Counted from the first letter of the stretch, positions 24,975 through 39,149 are shown. The stretch is 64,000 nucleotides of DNA from Dryomyza anilis (GCA_951804985.1 OX638131.1:40986044-41050043); one strand, 5' to 3'. Translations and numbers: made by a program. The notes: generated by a model from the sequence alone, not told the origin.

Positions 24975-27138
24975 TAGTAATGGATAATGTACCGACTAAA
25001 AATTTTAAAAATAAGTAACTTATTTACCTAGTCGAGTAAAGTATAAAGTAAAATATCGAAGAAATATAAATAATAACAATATATTACATTTTAACGAAAT
25101 CGAGCAAAGTCCAGTTATTCAGTGCGAGTTTAAACTTAGTTTAAACTATTCGACATTTTTGAACGTCGATAGTTTCTAATCAAAATGACCGAATGTCATC
25201 AAATTATACAGTCAAAAAGATAATTAGTAATCAGGTAATATGTCATTTTAAATATTTGTGATATGTTGACTAAAAACGAAATGAAATCTAGTTTAAACTA
25301 CGTTTAATTTAAAAATGTGACTCAAAAACAGAAACTAAGAATCATATTGATTTTGTAGTAATGTATTTTAATAAGGAATATAGTAAGAGAATTTAAACAA
25401 ATTTAAATCAAAGAATAAAAGTACAGCTATATGTTTTTGCAATTAACTGTTGATTCGCACACAGACTCGCACACATCCTAGAGTATACTACATTTGGTAC
25501 AATAAAATCAATAATTGAATGGATTAAAAATATAAATAATTGGATTATAATTAATTCATTATGGTTATCAGTTGTAAACTGTTACTTTATTTGCATTTTA
25601 ATTCCAAATGCACGTCATATTTTCATAATAATTTTTTTTCGCGGAACATACTTTGTAACTGCGATCTCTCTGAGTATGGATATGAAAACGGTTTTCGAAT
25701 ATAAATGCATTTAAAGGTTTTATTCCCATTTGAAATGGTACTATGAGATATTTTAAAAATCATTTAAAATTAATTAATAACAAATAAATGTTGTAAACTA
25801 ATTGATATCGGACAACCATTTTCATATTCATACTAAGAGCTGTCTCAGCTATCCAACATCCAACTTTTCGACCAAAAATTTGATATGCACTTGCTTTTCA
25901 AATGCAAATAAAAACTATTAACGAATTGCGTACTTCAAGAATATATAGGATTTTCTCATGTATACAGCCAAAAGTTTAATTTTGTCGTACGATGTAATAT
26001 TTGAATTGAAGATTTCCATGATAACATTACTAATGAGGCCCGTGCACAGCCCGTGGCCCGTGGTGATTAAAATAGTCGAGAATTAAAGTGTTTTAAATTC
26101 TAGGAATTGTACGGATTATACCTCGCTCTTTGTTTAATCACCCCCCTAAACTTGCTTTCATTAGTTTGACGATAAGTAGCGTCGTATAGAAAAATATTTT
26201 CAATGAGAAGATGTTGACAGTCGCTGGAATCAAACCCGGGACCTTTCGGCTTGTAGTCCAAACCATTAACCAATCCAGCCACCGATGCTGAATTCATACA
26301 TTACGTTTTATGTGAAGTCAGCGTGAGAAAAGTAATTTGCATAGCTTATACGATGGTTTCACAATTCAATATATTACCATGCACATTTTTTTCCTGCTCG
26401 GATAATAAATGGAAGACGATTTATTCATTTTTATATTTTCTTAGCTATTAGTTCGCGGCCCGTTGGGAGCAACAAAAAACCATACAAAAAAAAAATGAAC
26501 ATATTTTTGTTGTGGCAAATAATGCATAATTCATTAATTTAAAGCCATGTGTGTTTTTATGCAAATGTCTGTGTGACATTGTGTTTATTTTTGTTATTCC
26601 TTTTATTTCTGTTTTTTGTTTTTGTTGTGCCAATTTTCTATTATTTATTTATATATTCATCGGTAATATTATGTTATGCTTGCGGTTATCAATTGGCATC
26701 AGGCAACAATAAATCAACGCATGGAGTTTGATTGCAGGCAGCTACGTGTTTATAGTATTTATTATTATTTTTATTCTCTTATCAGAAAGTATTTCTGTTT
26801 GTTTATTTGTATAAATTGGCAAACTACCGTTACTAATATACCTAGTACGGGTCAAAAGAAAACAATTCGATTGAGTGGCATATAAATCTAAATAAAACCC
26901 AAATCCCGTTTAATCATCGGCTGTGCTATATATTTCTATAGTATAAATATTGTTGTTATACGTCAATATATTTAGTAGTTTATATAAAAATGAAAATAAC
27001 ATCTATATCAGACATTAATTAATTTAAAACATTTAGTGTTAACCAAAATTATAATCGCAAGAATAATTAATTTCAGAAAAAGTATGTATGATAATTTCTG
27101 TAGTTTTTCGATCAAGATCTTGAATTTTTCACAAATAA
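24975..27138. other. Intergenic with SINE fragment
   Basis: Contains the SINE fragment at 26160 and, at 26040, a short piece (CCCGTGCACAGCCCGTG) resembling the start of the composite element. Otherwise no gene or repeat recognised. Confidence 0.5.
26160..26288 (-). mobile_element. SINE fragment with a different tRNA-like head
   Basis: On the minus strand GCATCGGTGGCTGGATTGGT, then B-box-like GGGTTTGATTCCAGC and CAACATCTTCTCATTGAAAA, after which the family body stops at the CGCTAC position. The head differs from the GCCGCGGTAGCTCAG type and resembles that at 44818. Confidence 0.7.
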
Positions 27139-27308
27139 TGGGTTTTCAACAGAGACGCTACAAAAGTAGAGAAGATGTGAAGAGAAATGTCAAAAGAGCG
27201 GCAAGAAATATGGCGTCGTTTCCTGTCCCTGTCGCTCTACTTTTGTAGCGTCCCTGTTGAAAACCCTTGAAAAAAAAAAATTTGTAGCGCTCTTATTGAA
27301 AAACCCTT
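27139..27308. mobile_element. Short rearranged derivative of the mariner-type element
   Basis: 27139-27268 starts and ends with near-perfect inverted ends (GGGTTTTCAACAG… and …CTGTTGAAAACCC). Its interior (27174-27268) is the reverse complement of the first ~95 bp of the element at 39150, including the stretch that precedes the transposase ATG. Immediately after, 27280-27308 is a further copy of the right end (TTTGTAGCGCTCTTATTG…AACCCTT), followed by TA. It carries no transposase and looks like an internal-deletion and end-duplication product. Confidence 0.8.
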
Positions 27309-28374
27309 TATATCGGCATATTTTTGTACAACAGACATATTTAGAAATGGATGTTTATTGCAAGCGTATGTGGAATTTAAAAGGCATATTTAGTGAATGA
27401 AAAGAAATTAGCTAAAATTTGGTAGAAACTCTTTGTCTGCTAAAAATGTATTCTAAACTTTTTGAGCCTTTCAAAAATATGGTATTGGATGAATATTATT
27501 AATTCTGTTCATAAGTATTTTATACTTAGAATATTTTAACCATAATTTCTTTTTAAGAACATTTTTGCGATGTATCTGTCCTCTTCAGTTCCTTGGATCC
27601 CTAGCGTGACATAGGGCATCAAACGAGGTATCTGTGGTAAACATTAATTAAATTACATTTTTAGTTAATAATTACAATTTGTAAAAAATAAATGTAATGA
27701 AAAATTACACAAATAGTCAAGAATTAAGTTTTTTTTGACAATTAAATTTAGTTTTTTTGTAATTTATTTGTTTTTATTTTCCTAAAAATTCAAATTTTAC
27801 TAAATAAAGTTAATGGCATTTGTGGAATAAATACATTTTATCCTGATAAAAAGGTAAACTCTGTCCAAAAACACATTGGATTTGTTTTTAAAAATTTAAC
27901 TGAATTTTGTCCGTGTAAACAGTAGGGATGCCAATACCGAACTATTTTTCAATCCTGAAATATCGGGATTGAACAATTTGAATCTCGGTATTAGGTCCGA
28001 GATTTAAGAAAATAATTATTTACCATAATATAAACATATTACTGTTTGAATAATAAAGAGAATTAGGCATTAATGCTCAAATAAAATTCGTATATCCAAA
28101 CTCCAGTCATCATAAAGCTTTTTTTTTTGTAAAAAATAACTTTATAATGAAAAATTTAATTTTGCTATTAAGAAATACTTATTCATAAAATGTGTATAAG
28201 AGCATTGAAATACTTTTGAATAAACTATTAAAAATTGATGTATTTGAAATTTTTTAAATCGCAAAAATCCTGGGATTTTACGATGATCTCGGGACTTGTT
28301 TTTCGGGGCTGATTTGAATTAAATCCCGGTATACCGGGATGCCGGAATTGATATCGCTAGTATACACCCAGAAA

Positions 28375-29345
28375 AACATGGTAAATTAATAGTATTTCAA
28401 TAGAAAAATGACTATTTATAAAAATAAAATTCAATAATATTCAAACTATTAATATAATATGTGTATGTAAATATAATACTGTACTCTTTTAAATACAATA
28501 AGCAAAGCCTATAAATATATATTGATACGTCTTATTAATTTTATGGTATAGTCGAATATAACTTTTCTAATAATTTATTAATACAAAAATTAATTTTAGT
28601 TACTTTATTGTATAATTTGTATAATTTATTTAAATGTCGAAATGGAAAATAACATCTTAAAACACACACTCTCATATATAAAGACACTTCTCGTTGAAAA
28701 AGGGTCCAATTTTTGATCTGCATTTAGATTTGAGTCAGTTCAATGTATTATTTATTTTCTGAAATAATATGATTTTACATTATATACACTGAGTCCTTAC
28801 CAATTCGGGTTTTTAAGTTTTTATATGCCAAATAGTGAAAGTTTTATTATAGGAGAATAAACATTAAAACAACAGTATTTATACTATCGCTTTTTCGAAT
28901 TTATTCAAACACAGGAAACGATTAAACTTTTATTTGTGAATAAATTAATCGAATGAAAAATTAATTTTATAAATTTTGACTAAAAACATAATACTTAACA
29001 AATTAAAACAAAAATATTACAAGTATTTTGCGCACAGTAAGTGCTGATTGCCACAATATCTTTATAGGAGAAAAAACATTAAAACAATAGTATTCATACC
29101 CTTAGAGGAGAAAAAAACATTAAAACAATAGTATTTATACCTTTATAGGAGAAAAAATATTAAAACAATAGTATTTATACCTTTATAGGTGAAAAAATAT
29201 TAAAACAATATGAGAACAAATTATTGAATTAATGGTACTAAATATTTAAAATACTAAAAAATTCATTATAAAACATTTGAATAAATACATGAAATATAAG
29301 GTCAATAGTCGTACTATTAAATACTAAATGGGTCATTTTCTGTAT
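28375..29345. mobile_element. MITE family B, copy B3 (long), right end uncertain
   Basis: Left end CACCCAGAAAAACATGG after TA; possible right end TCATTTTCTGTATTG. Contains a ~39-bp tandem repeat (TATAGGAGAAAAAACATTAA…ATACC) in about four units at 29061-29212 and one related unit at 28848. Confidence 0.5.
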
Positions 29346-30031
29346 TGTATTAACATGGCAAAAATTAAAAAGTGAAGTAGAGGAAAAATCATTTTTTTTT
29401 TTTGTAATAATCAGAAAATAATAAATTCTAGTGCATATGATAGTTTTCGACCTTTAATATTTTTATTTTTGCTCGGTTTACAAAATTTAATTTAAATAAA
29501 AAATATACATTTTTACACGAAGGGAAAGTTCTAAAAAAAAGGAAAAAAGTTCTAAAATCCGAAAGGAATCTAGAAGTATACGGAGTGATTTACAGCTAAA
29601 CCGAAAAACCGAAACCGAAATTTCAAGAAAAGAATTTACTTAGTTGTCAAAAAAAGTAACTAAGCAGAATTATTCTTGAATTCAGTTATTAATTTCTTAG
29701 GTATCACAAATGTTGTTGTTGTTTTCGTCTCAAAATTTAATGAAAACGTGTTGTTGTTTTTTCGATCTTGCTTTGACGCTATTATGTTTTGCGTTATCCG
29801 TCTGTCAGCGCCATCTGTTTGTTCTTGTGTCTGTCTGTCGATATGTTGAAAGTAACTAAAAGCAACTATTTCGAAGCTAACATAAAAAAATATATTTTAG
29901 GTAATTTATTGTTTATTTAGAATTTTATTACCTATATGTATTTTGTATATTAAATGACTTCTTTTAATACATAATTTAATTGAATTGTTTATTTTATTTA
30001 ATTTTGATTATTATTTAATTTAATCTATGTA
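29346..30031. other. Intergenic, no gene seen
   Basis: A/T-rich, nothing recognised. Confidence 0.5.
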
Positions 30032-30043
30032 TATTATTCTGAA

Positions 30044-30350
30044 GTAGCCGCGGTAGCTCAGTGGTTAGTGCGTTGGACTGCGAGCCGAAAGGTCCCCGGT
30101 TCAAGCCTGGACTGGGGCTAACAACATCTTTTCATAGAAACATTTTTCTATACCGCGCTACCTCTCGGCAGTAAATGGCAAACCTACGAGAGTAAAACAT
30201 TGCCTATGAAAAGCTCTCATCCGCCGTTCGGGATCGGCAATAAACTGTAGGTCCCACCACTTTGAGTACAAATACAACACGCACAGCTCAAAATGGTGAG
30301 AGAGCTCGGCCGAAGTTCTTTACAGGACTGTAGCGCCAAACTATTATTAT
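30044..30350 (+). mobile_element. tRNA-derived SINE with exact target duplication
   Basis: Head GCCGCGGTAGCTCAGTGGTT at 30047, full body, (TTA)n tail. Flanked by an exact 12-bp direct repeat TATTATTCTGAA (30032-30043 and 30351-30362). Best-preserved copy in the window. Confidence 0.95.
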
Positions 30351-31059
30351 TATTATTCTGAAACCGTTTACTTACCTTATACACTATATCCTCTTCTGCT
30401 GCCTCTACTGTTGGTTACTGTACGTTACCCATAAGCATTGTATAGTGTTTTTAGATAACAATGAAATCAAATCAACTTGGTATTTATGCGAAATTTAATC
30501 CCAATTTATGTTTACGAACAATATTTGTTAAAAGTTATTTTTTTCTATTTTTATATCTTTTAAGTACATACACAGACTGTTGCTTGTCTGGCTGTGATTT
30601 GTTGTGAAAAGACACACATTGTATATCATGCCGTTTTTTGTTAACTAAGAAAAAAACATCGGCAATCCAGAGAAATTGTACTTAGCTACTTTTTTCATAC
30701 CTAAGAACAAAATGTCTAAATATCTAGAAGAATTTGGCTTTGTTACTTCCAATAGCCAGACATGCACACTAACAAACAGATGACGACATCGTAACACAAA
30801 GCATACGAGCAAATATAACAGACAAAGAAAGACCGATAAAAACAAAATTATATATATAAACAATATTATATATACGTGTTCCTTTCGCGGAGAATACAGC
30901 GACAATTTTACGTGTTCTTTTTAGCTTTTAATAATCAATAAATTAACTTCTGAAAATCCAGTAGAATAAAGTTTGTTTACTTTTTTGACAACTAAGTAAT
31001 TTGCCTTCTAAATATTTAGATGACAAATTCTTGAATTTTAGTAGTATTTTTTTGATATT

Positions 31060-31489
31060 CCCTAGTAGAAATTTTGGTAAGGCCATGGTCATGAAGTGAT
31101 CATGTCATTATTTGAGATGATCGGGATATGACGAGGCCCATAATGTCCTTGTAACGCAGTGTACTGATCATGTGCTGACCTTAGGCCATGATCATGTACT
31201 GATCGGGCAATTCCCCATTTTATTATTTACCCGACAATTGCCTTGTCAGAGCCCGAGCATAATAGGATTTCTCTCATTAAATCTCGATCATTGTCTGATG
31301 CTAATTTCGTTATGAGGAACAAATAATGTAGCTATGATCGGGCACATTGACTGTTTAGATAATGTAAACCCTGCTATGGTAAGCATGATAAGGGCATGCA
31401 AAGGCAATGATCATATTTTCTCTAATAGGGCTTACCCAACGAAAACCTGATCATTTTCCGATGGCGCATCGGGCAAATTTCTACTAGGG
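31060..31489. mobile_element. MITE-like element with CCCTAGTAGAAATTT ends
   Basis: 430 bp; 15-bp perfect terminal inverted repeats CCCTAGTAGAAATTT. Interior is unusually GC-richer than its surroundings and full of GATCATG/CATGATC variants. A short related stretch (CCTAGTAGAAATTGTACTAG) is at 45237. Confidence 0.8.
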
Positions 31490-32649
31490 TTAGTCAAATT
31501 CTACTAATTTTCTTTCTTCTCGTGTTTTAGAATTTTATTTTCCTCAGTGTATGTGTTTACACACCACCTTCCTTGTCTTCTAATTATTCAAAAAAATAAT
31601 TCAGAGGATTTGTGTTAAATGACCATAACAAAAAGAGATAAATCCTTCTGGATCTTGAACCAAATACATATACCTGATTCAAATTTATTATTTATAATCT
31701 TTAAATCAAAAATTTGCAAAAGTCATTGACAAATCAAATACGGTAGAGAAATTCCAAAACGAACTCCAAACCATTTTTATGGTTTCAATTATTTCCATTA
31801 ATAAAAACGTACTAAAAAATTATGATATGCTCAAAAACTTTATGTATCTTTAATTTATTATGTGGTGCAATGTTTTATTGATGAATTTGCCATTTTTATG
31901 AATCTTCCAAATGGGTAAACTGAACCGTATTATTTATTTTATAACTGCTTTTAAACAAAGTTCTCCTTAAGAACCCCCTTCAAACGAATGTTAATCTATG
32001 AAATAAAAATAACATTTTTTTTGGTTATTTCTAAAAAAAATGTAACAATAACAAATCAGTCACATAAACAAAAATAGTTAATCAACGCGTCTGTAATCAA
32101 AATAGACGTCGTTTCTAATAAATGGGGCTATTTTTTTCAAAAACCACCACACACACACAGGCAAATTAAGCGTATACTACACACGCTCACTCACTAATAC
32201 ATTGGCAGACTGTGTCGGGATTATATAAATAAACATATACATAAAAGAAGCATTGAAAGAATAAAAGAAAACGAAAGGATCAGATGGCAAATAATCGAAA
32301 TACATAGCCTTCGGCGTAATTTGCGCACAAAGCACAGCCGTACCTTATAAAATACAAGAACAACTAAATAACATACACTTCCATCACATTTATTTATATA
32401 ATACGGTCCTGGGAAATACTTGTTGTCGCATGTACCAACTTCCTGCTCTATAACAATGAAAGTATCCTTGCGCTAAATCCAGCTGGACCAATGACAACAA
32501 GAACAAGACAAAACCAAAGGATTATTCAATTTGAGTATTACGCAGTGGCAGGTTGGTTTTAACAAAATACTATACTACAATGGTTTATCCAAAACATCTA
32601 CACCAGTACAAATATAATTCAGAAAAGACCAATTAATTTTCAAAAGACA
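31490..32649. other. Intergenic, no gene seen
   Basis: The part 32100-32560 is non-repetitive and slightly GC-richer (AACAAGAACAAGACAAAACC…), otherwise nothing recognised. Confidence 0.5.
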
Positions 32650-33005
32650 TCAATAGAAATTCAGTAATTCCATTTGAAATTCAAATGACATCAATTGAAA
32701 TTCAAAAGACATCAATTGAAATTCAGAAGACATCATTTGACAAATTCAGAAAATTTTACTTGAAATTCAGAAATATCCAATTGAAATTCAGAAAATTTCC
32801 CCTTTGAAATTCATAAATTTCCTTTTGAAATTCATAAATTTCCTTTTGAAATTCAGAAGTTTCCATTCCATAAAATTCAGAAATATTCATTTAAAATTCA
32901 GAAATTTTCATTTGAAATTCAAAAATTTCCATTTGAAATTCAGAAATTTCCTTTTGAAATTTAGAAGCTTTCATTTAAAATTCAGAAATTTATTAAAATT
33001 TGATA
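32650..33005. repeat. ~20-bp minisatellite (TTGAAATTCAGAAATTTCC)
   Basis: About 17 degenerate units; earlier units carry AGACATCAA in place of AAATTTCC. A 69-codon plus-strand ORF inside it is a translated repeat (KFRNFHL). Confidence 0.9.
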
Positions 33006-33819
33006 AATCATAAGTAGTTCTTACGATTATTCGAAAAATTGGCTTTCTCTATTCCACTTGTAAAGTTTTTCTCTATTTAAGACAGAATTACTTATTTAAT
33101 GGTTCTTTTTTTTTAAATTTCACAGGGAAAATAGTACAATTTGACGATTAATAGACGATTAATTTGATTAATTAATAGATTAACAACCACTACAAAAGTA
33201 AAATATTTTTTTTTATTTTAAAATCTATTTAATTGTTACAATCATGAGTTTCGGAGAAAAATTCCTGGAAAATAAATTTTTTCAAATAACTTTTAAATGA
33301 TTTTCATAAATTTTACACAGTTATTTATTTTGAACAAAAATTTAAAAATTCGATAAATCAAATAAAAATTAAACAGAAATAAAAGTCCTATTTTGCACCC
33401 TGTTTGATATACAGAGTGTTTAGTAAATGCATATTATTGACATAAACTAGTCAAGAAAATTGATTATAAAGTGTAACATATTAATAACTGAATAACAAAT
33501 TTTTAACTCTTGTTTTACAAAATGAAATTACCTTTCCAATGAAATATCACACCTTCGAACCTCATGATTTCTTATTTTTCTAACATGTACGCAAATTTGA
33601 AATTTACAAAAATTAAAATTCAAATTTATGCTTTATCATTGATTTTCTCAAAATTTCGTTATCGATCACCCAATTTATTCTAATTTATAATGATAGACCA
33701 GTTCATTTGCAGTATTTTCTTACCAATCATAGTGATTTTAACTTGATAAGAAATGCTGCAGAAATAATTAAACAATGTCGGATCATGTGAATTGGTGGTT
33801 GCAATTAAAAACTAATTGG

Positions 33820-34573
33820 GAAAGGTTAGATCACATGGCAAATAAGTTGGTGTTATTATGATAGTTAGGATTATCAAAATTATAGTCGGTCTAAGACTAC
33901 TATAAATACACTACACATATGTGTGGTTACCAGTCAAAGTGGTATATAGGTCAAAGGGGTATACGAATCCTGAAAATATCTACAAACATTCAATCCCTGA
34001 AGAATTTCCATTCATTTGATACCCATATTTAAAAATGGGTAGGTGTACCGAATTTCGATTTTTTTTTTGTGAACCACAAGTCTTTTCGCCGGAAAACATT
34101 ATTTTCATATATTTGAGCATGAGACAGTATATATTTGAACAAAAAAAGTTTACCTAAGCTCGTATACAGTAATATTGATCTGTAGATATTCATTTTATAT
34201 GAGGTATTTAACCATAAGTGGTCGGTTCTCAGGTCACAATAGACCGATCATGCCAATTTTATTGCTCAGGCAGTTTAGATATATAAGTAATCTAAATCTA
34301 AAGTTTCATTGTTCTATCTCTTCTACTTTTTCTGTAATCGTGATTTCAACAGACAGACAGAGGGACAGACAGACAGACGGACAGACGGACATCGTGAAAT
34401 CGACTCAGGAGGTCATGCTGATCAAGAATATATATACTTTTAAATACCGAAAATGCTTCCTTCTGGGTGTTACAAACGGCGTACCAAACGAAATTTTACT
34501 TACACGGTAGATAACTAAGCACCAGTAGATATCTATTCGTTGAAGTTACGGGCATTAGTGTAGGGTATAAAAA
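33820..34573 (+). repeat. Dispersed repeat family F, copy 2
   Basis: Longer copy of the family at 2095: GGGAAAGGTTAGATCACATG at the start, the same internal blocks (GGTAGGTGTACCGAATTTCG near 34038; CAGACAGA/CGGACAGACGG tract 34350-34392; CTTCCTTCTGGGTGTTACAA near 34456) and end GTGTAGGGTATAAAA. Confidence 0.78.
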
Positions 34574-35876
34574 AAATATGTTTGGAAATATGATCAAAAA
34601 ATATTTTCTGTGAGGTAATCTGATAATGATTATCAGGGCTCGCTTTTATATGGATTTACATATTCAATATTTAAATACATATTTTAAGAATTTTTAGGTA
34701 ATATTCCATATATTTGAATTATTCTATATAAAACTTTGATAAAACTCGTATGCCTCAATTTCGACAAATTTTCACTAAAATTTTGACTTTTCAAACAAAT
34801 TTGGAGTGGAATGGATAAAATCAAACAATCTTACTGCAGAAAACTATATCTGGGTATCACTACAGGAGACAATAGATTGTGTTTTGCATCAAATTTGATT
34901 GGGTGTAATGCAAAAGCAAGGTCACAGTGACCTGTTTGATTTAGAAAGTTCATTCCCAATATACAAAAGAGTTCATTTGTTTTTTTTATATAATTAACTC
35001 AGAAACAAAATGGTGCAGTATAAGACATTTGTTTACATACGAAAAATACTATTCAATCAACATCAGATTATAGCCTTATTCCCGATTTACATTGTATCCT
35101 CTGTGAGAAACACCATATCGAGTTGCATTTTTCCTAAAATTGCTGTTTATATTAATTTTTCAAAAATTTAATCCTAGGTACATTACATTTTTTACATATG
35201 ATACAATTGTAATCGAGCATTTGAAAAACAATTTTGTTTGAAAAATATATTTTTTTCTGTATAATTTATTTTTTTCAAGGAAAAATTTCATGAGAGAAAA
35301 TTTAAAACAAAATTTATATCCAAATATTAACTTTTTGATACATATTTTTAGATTTTTTAATCCATATTTTGAGTTTTTTGATCCATATTTGTCTCGTTTT
35401 TTAGTCCATAATCTATACATATTTTCCTAGTTTTTCATCCATATAATTGTTAGCCCTGATGATTTATAACATTTTTTCTCAATTATATCGATTTTTTTAA
35501 TATTTCAACCTCCAAATTAGAAGATCCGCCACTGTATAATTATTTCTGCAGCATAACTAACGTGATTTTTAAATAATTCTACGACCAACATATCCATTTA
35601 TATTACAGTTATGGTGGGACTTTCGCCTATGAGCGTCTGAGGCTGACTTCTGTGAATTTGAATGTTTTTAAAGTCTACAGATTTGGAATATCTTGGTGTT
35701 GAATAAAGACAAAATATGAATTATTTTAATTTTTTCGAAAATTCACTGTGATACCAAATTTCATAATATTGAACATATTTTTGGATATACTCGTTCTTGA
35801 TTGTGCTGATTTTTTTATATACGTATTCTATCTATTTTTTATGAATAAAGAAAATCACATATTTTAGTAATTTTAT
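34574..35876. other. Intergenic, no gene seen
   Basis: A short tandem of TTTTTRATCCATATTT lies at 35335-35450; otherwise nothing recognised. Confidence 0.5.
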
Positions 35877-36036
35877 ATAATAATAGTTTGGCGCTACGGT
35901 GCTGTATAGAACTTCGGCAGAGCACTCTCACCATTTCAGCTGTGCGTGTTATATTTGTACTCAAAGTGGTGGGACCTACAGCTTATTGCCGAATCCGAAC
36001 GGCGGGTGAGAGCTTTTCATAGGCAATGTTTTACTC
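35877..36036 (-). mobile_element. tRNA-derived SINE, head missing
   Basis: Minus-strand body from the tail (TAATAATAG) to CATTGCCTATGAAAAGCTCT/ACTCTCGTG, where the sequence changes into another repeat beginning GTTAATGCAATTAATTC, which also occurs (as an end) near 48390. The rest of the SINE including the tRNA head is absent. Confidence 0.88.
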
Positions 36037-36258
36037 TCGTGTTAATGCAATTAATTCAATAGTAATTTCAGCAAATTATTTAATTGTATTGATGTAACTT
36101 TTAATTTATTTTCTGTTAATTTATTAATTAACATGATTAAATATTTAATCAATTCAATTAAAGAACGTATCGGCAATAAATCAATTAAATATTAATTGTA
36201 TTGATCATATTTTTTGCAATTCAAATTATATTTACACATATATTTTTTTCTGTGCACA
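36037..36258. repeat. A/T-rich MITE-like repeat (family C)
   Basis: Blocks TGATTAAATATTTAATCAAT, GTTACATCAATACAATT-like and terminal TTTTTTTCTGTG; same blocks at 48106-48405 in the intron after the PLC exon. Confidence 0.55.
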
Positions 36259-36820
36259 ATCAGGGACAAAAACCGTTTAGAATATCAGTTTCGGATCTAA
36301 TTCCAATATTTTAAAATAGAGGTTCGATACCGGTTCCAACCAAAAAAAATATATATGGGATCCGATTACAACATAAAAATTATGTGGGTGCCTATTCTGG
36401 TTCCACATATTTTTTTTAATAACGGTTCCGATTCCGGTTTCAAAAGTGATTCCGGTCACTGTTCAAAATAACAGTTATTTTCCCATAATTTCGCTGGGGA
36501 TCTGCTCTCCATGTGGCATCACCTCTTCTTATGGCACCTAAACTTTCCTTCACTTAAAATTTAACAATAGTCTCTCCATAACATAATTTATATTTTTTGT
36601 ACTTTACGTTTTGCGCATTTTTTAGTACTTATATTTGGATTTATACTTCGAAACATTGTCTGATTTAAGAGTAAGAAAAATTATAAAAAGATGGAACTGA
36701 GAGTCATTCATTTTGAAAAGGGACGCTGCATATTTTGTTAAGTTTTTTGTCCATTTTAAGTAATTTCGTAATTTCGCACTACATTAAATTTTCTGTGACA
36801 CAAAAACTTTGATTTTATTA

Positions 36821-37039
36821 CACCCAGAAAAAAATACTATATAAATAATAGTTTTTTACTATTAAAAATAGCCAATAGGATAAATTAATATTATAATCGG
36901 AAAATACCATTAAATACTAGAAAATACCATGACATTGCCTTTGAGTTTATATGAAAACATTTATTTTTTGTATACTATTAAATCAATAATTGTCCTATTG
37001 ACCAATTTTAATGGGATTTGAGGGAATTTTTTCTGGGGG
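36821..37039. mobile_element. MITE family B, copy B4
   Basis: 219 bp between TA dinucleotides, ends CACCCAGAAAAAAATAC and TTTTTTCTGGGGG; aligns with B2 end to end. Confidence 0.8.
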
Positions 37040-39147
37040 TAGCATTGTTTTGTATTTAATCATTGGAAACTTTTACATATCTTTAATTTAGGTATTACAA
37101 ATGATCAAAGTTATTTAAATGTTTTGTGTTTTCTGCAATAAACGATCATTTCTCATATCAATGCATTGTTTCATTCATTTTTGAATATGCAATACAAGGC
37201 TTTATCTTTGATTTCTTGCAATCTAGTATTTGCCATATCATGTTCATTGTTAAGTCGATTGCTGTGTCGATTTTGTTTTTGTCACAAAACTCATTTCACA
37301 AATCTATTGTTTGAATTTTAAGAAATTTTCCACAGCTCAAGCATATGTGTGCGATTTATAGTGCAAACGAAAGAAACAAAAGTTGTTTGCAAAACTCTTG
37401 CATGCTACTATTTCTTGCACCTCGAGCATTTCTTTATTAAAACTTTTGAAACATTTTAATTAAAGTTTGTTCGCAGCGCCGTCACTGCAAAATCCTACAA
37501 TAAATAGTGTTTTCTTTGCTGTAGTTGTAGTTGAAATTCACGAATGCACGCACATACTCACGAATGAACCACAAAATTATAGAGCATGCGAATAAAAGTT
37601 TTGTCGAAGTCGAAAAATCGTTACGGCAATCATAAATTTCCATTAAGCATGAACAATTGCAGAATAAACAATATTTGATGGTGGGATATATTGCAAGGAC
37701 ATTGTGTGCACCGGAAACCGGAAATTGAGGGCGTTTTAGCAATAACTAAGAATAAAGGAACAATTCAAGGTGGTGAAATGTATAAAGTATTATGAAGTTT
37801 CGTGTAAGAAATTTCGTTTTTTTTTTTAATAATCTCTTATTGCCTTGAAGTAAAACGTTAATGTTAACTATTGATTTAATACTTATGGATTTAATGGTGT
37901 AGTAATCTATAGTTCTAGTTTAGTTATATTTTAAATGTACACCGTAACAAATACTGTATTAAAAATAACTAAAAATGTCTTTAACATAAATACTTATGTA
38001 TTTGATTTACGTCCAAAAGCATATGTATTTATTTTTACTAAACTGATGTAGTTGTTTTGTATGGAAAATTAATACATAATTTAACAGTTTTTCTATACAA
38101 AATTTCAATATATATGTATTAAAAAACCTACATTATGTATTCATCTATACGTTCAGAAATATGTAGAGAAATTACTGCCCTTAATATTACAATAATATGT
38201 AGTTATTTTACTTTGTTGTGATAATTTATTAAATAACATATTTATTTTTATTAATTCGGAAAATTATATGAATGAATATTATTTTAATTTTTTTTAATAC
38301 CAAAAATAATATACAAGAATTATAAATCTGAAAACCATTTAGTTGTATAGTACAAATACAACTAAAGATTGTTACCCACAACCACAAAAAATCTACATAT
38401 AAATAAATAAATAAAAATATAAAAATATAAACATTTTCCTGATCATAAGATGGAAGCACCACTAAGTATCATCAGTTCTGACGACTCAAAGGAAACCATG
38501 CGATGGTAAAACCATACCATGGTAATGCCATAAAGATGTCATATCAACTATTACTGCCTGAACAAAATACAGGCGGCGATCGAAAAATAAGAGAGCGAAC
38601 ATTGAAAACAACAAAAATTTGCCGTCTCAATGCTAACGTCATGGCGCGCCACATCACTGCAGAGTTGACAACTAAGTTTTAAAACCAAAAATATTCAACG
38701 GTGAACTTAGCTGGCAGCTCTACAGTTCGGTCAAATACTACGGACAGTTTTGGTTTATTTATTTACCTCTTTCGCAGTCATCCGTCGTGTGCAAAAAAAA
38801 ACAACAACAACAACAAAAGCAGTTACTGCAATATAACGAAAGAATTCGTTTATAACTGCACGAGGGACGACCTTTCGTAATTCGTTCGTCAGTGATCCCA
38901 CACGAATTCAAATGAAAGCAAAAAAACAAAACATCCATACAGTTTGTGCAATATGTAGAAAACGAATTTTGAATACATGGTGTAGTAAAAAATAAGACAA
39001 ATAAAGGCAAATGTATTTAAAAACCAACAACATGTAGTAGAAATCATTTTTTTCAAAACAAAGACAAAAAATGTATATAATTTGCTACAGTAATTTTTTC
39101 GATGTACAGCTTTAACAAATTAGTGGCTTTTTGACAAGTCTTCTATA
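37040..39147. other. Intergenic, no gene seen
   Basis: Contains family H-like DNA at 37935-38225 (TGTACACCGTAACAAATACT) and a (CAA)n run at 38802. 38450-38760 is non-repetitive and GC-richer. No supported gene. Confidence 0.5.
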
Positions 39148-39149
39148 TA

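Noticed and set aside
30047..30118. tRNA gene (also at 301-315, 9186, 11725, 44818, 26288)
   Set aside because: A and B boxes and anticodon-like arm are present, but each is joined to the SINE body without a 3' acceptor stem, and most are flanked by SINE tails.
32804..33013. 69-codon ORF with KFRNFHL repeats as a repeat protein
   Set aside because: Each residue repeat equals the 20-bp minisatellite unit, which extends well outside the ORF and is degenerate in all frames.
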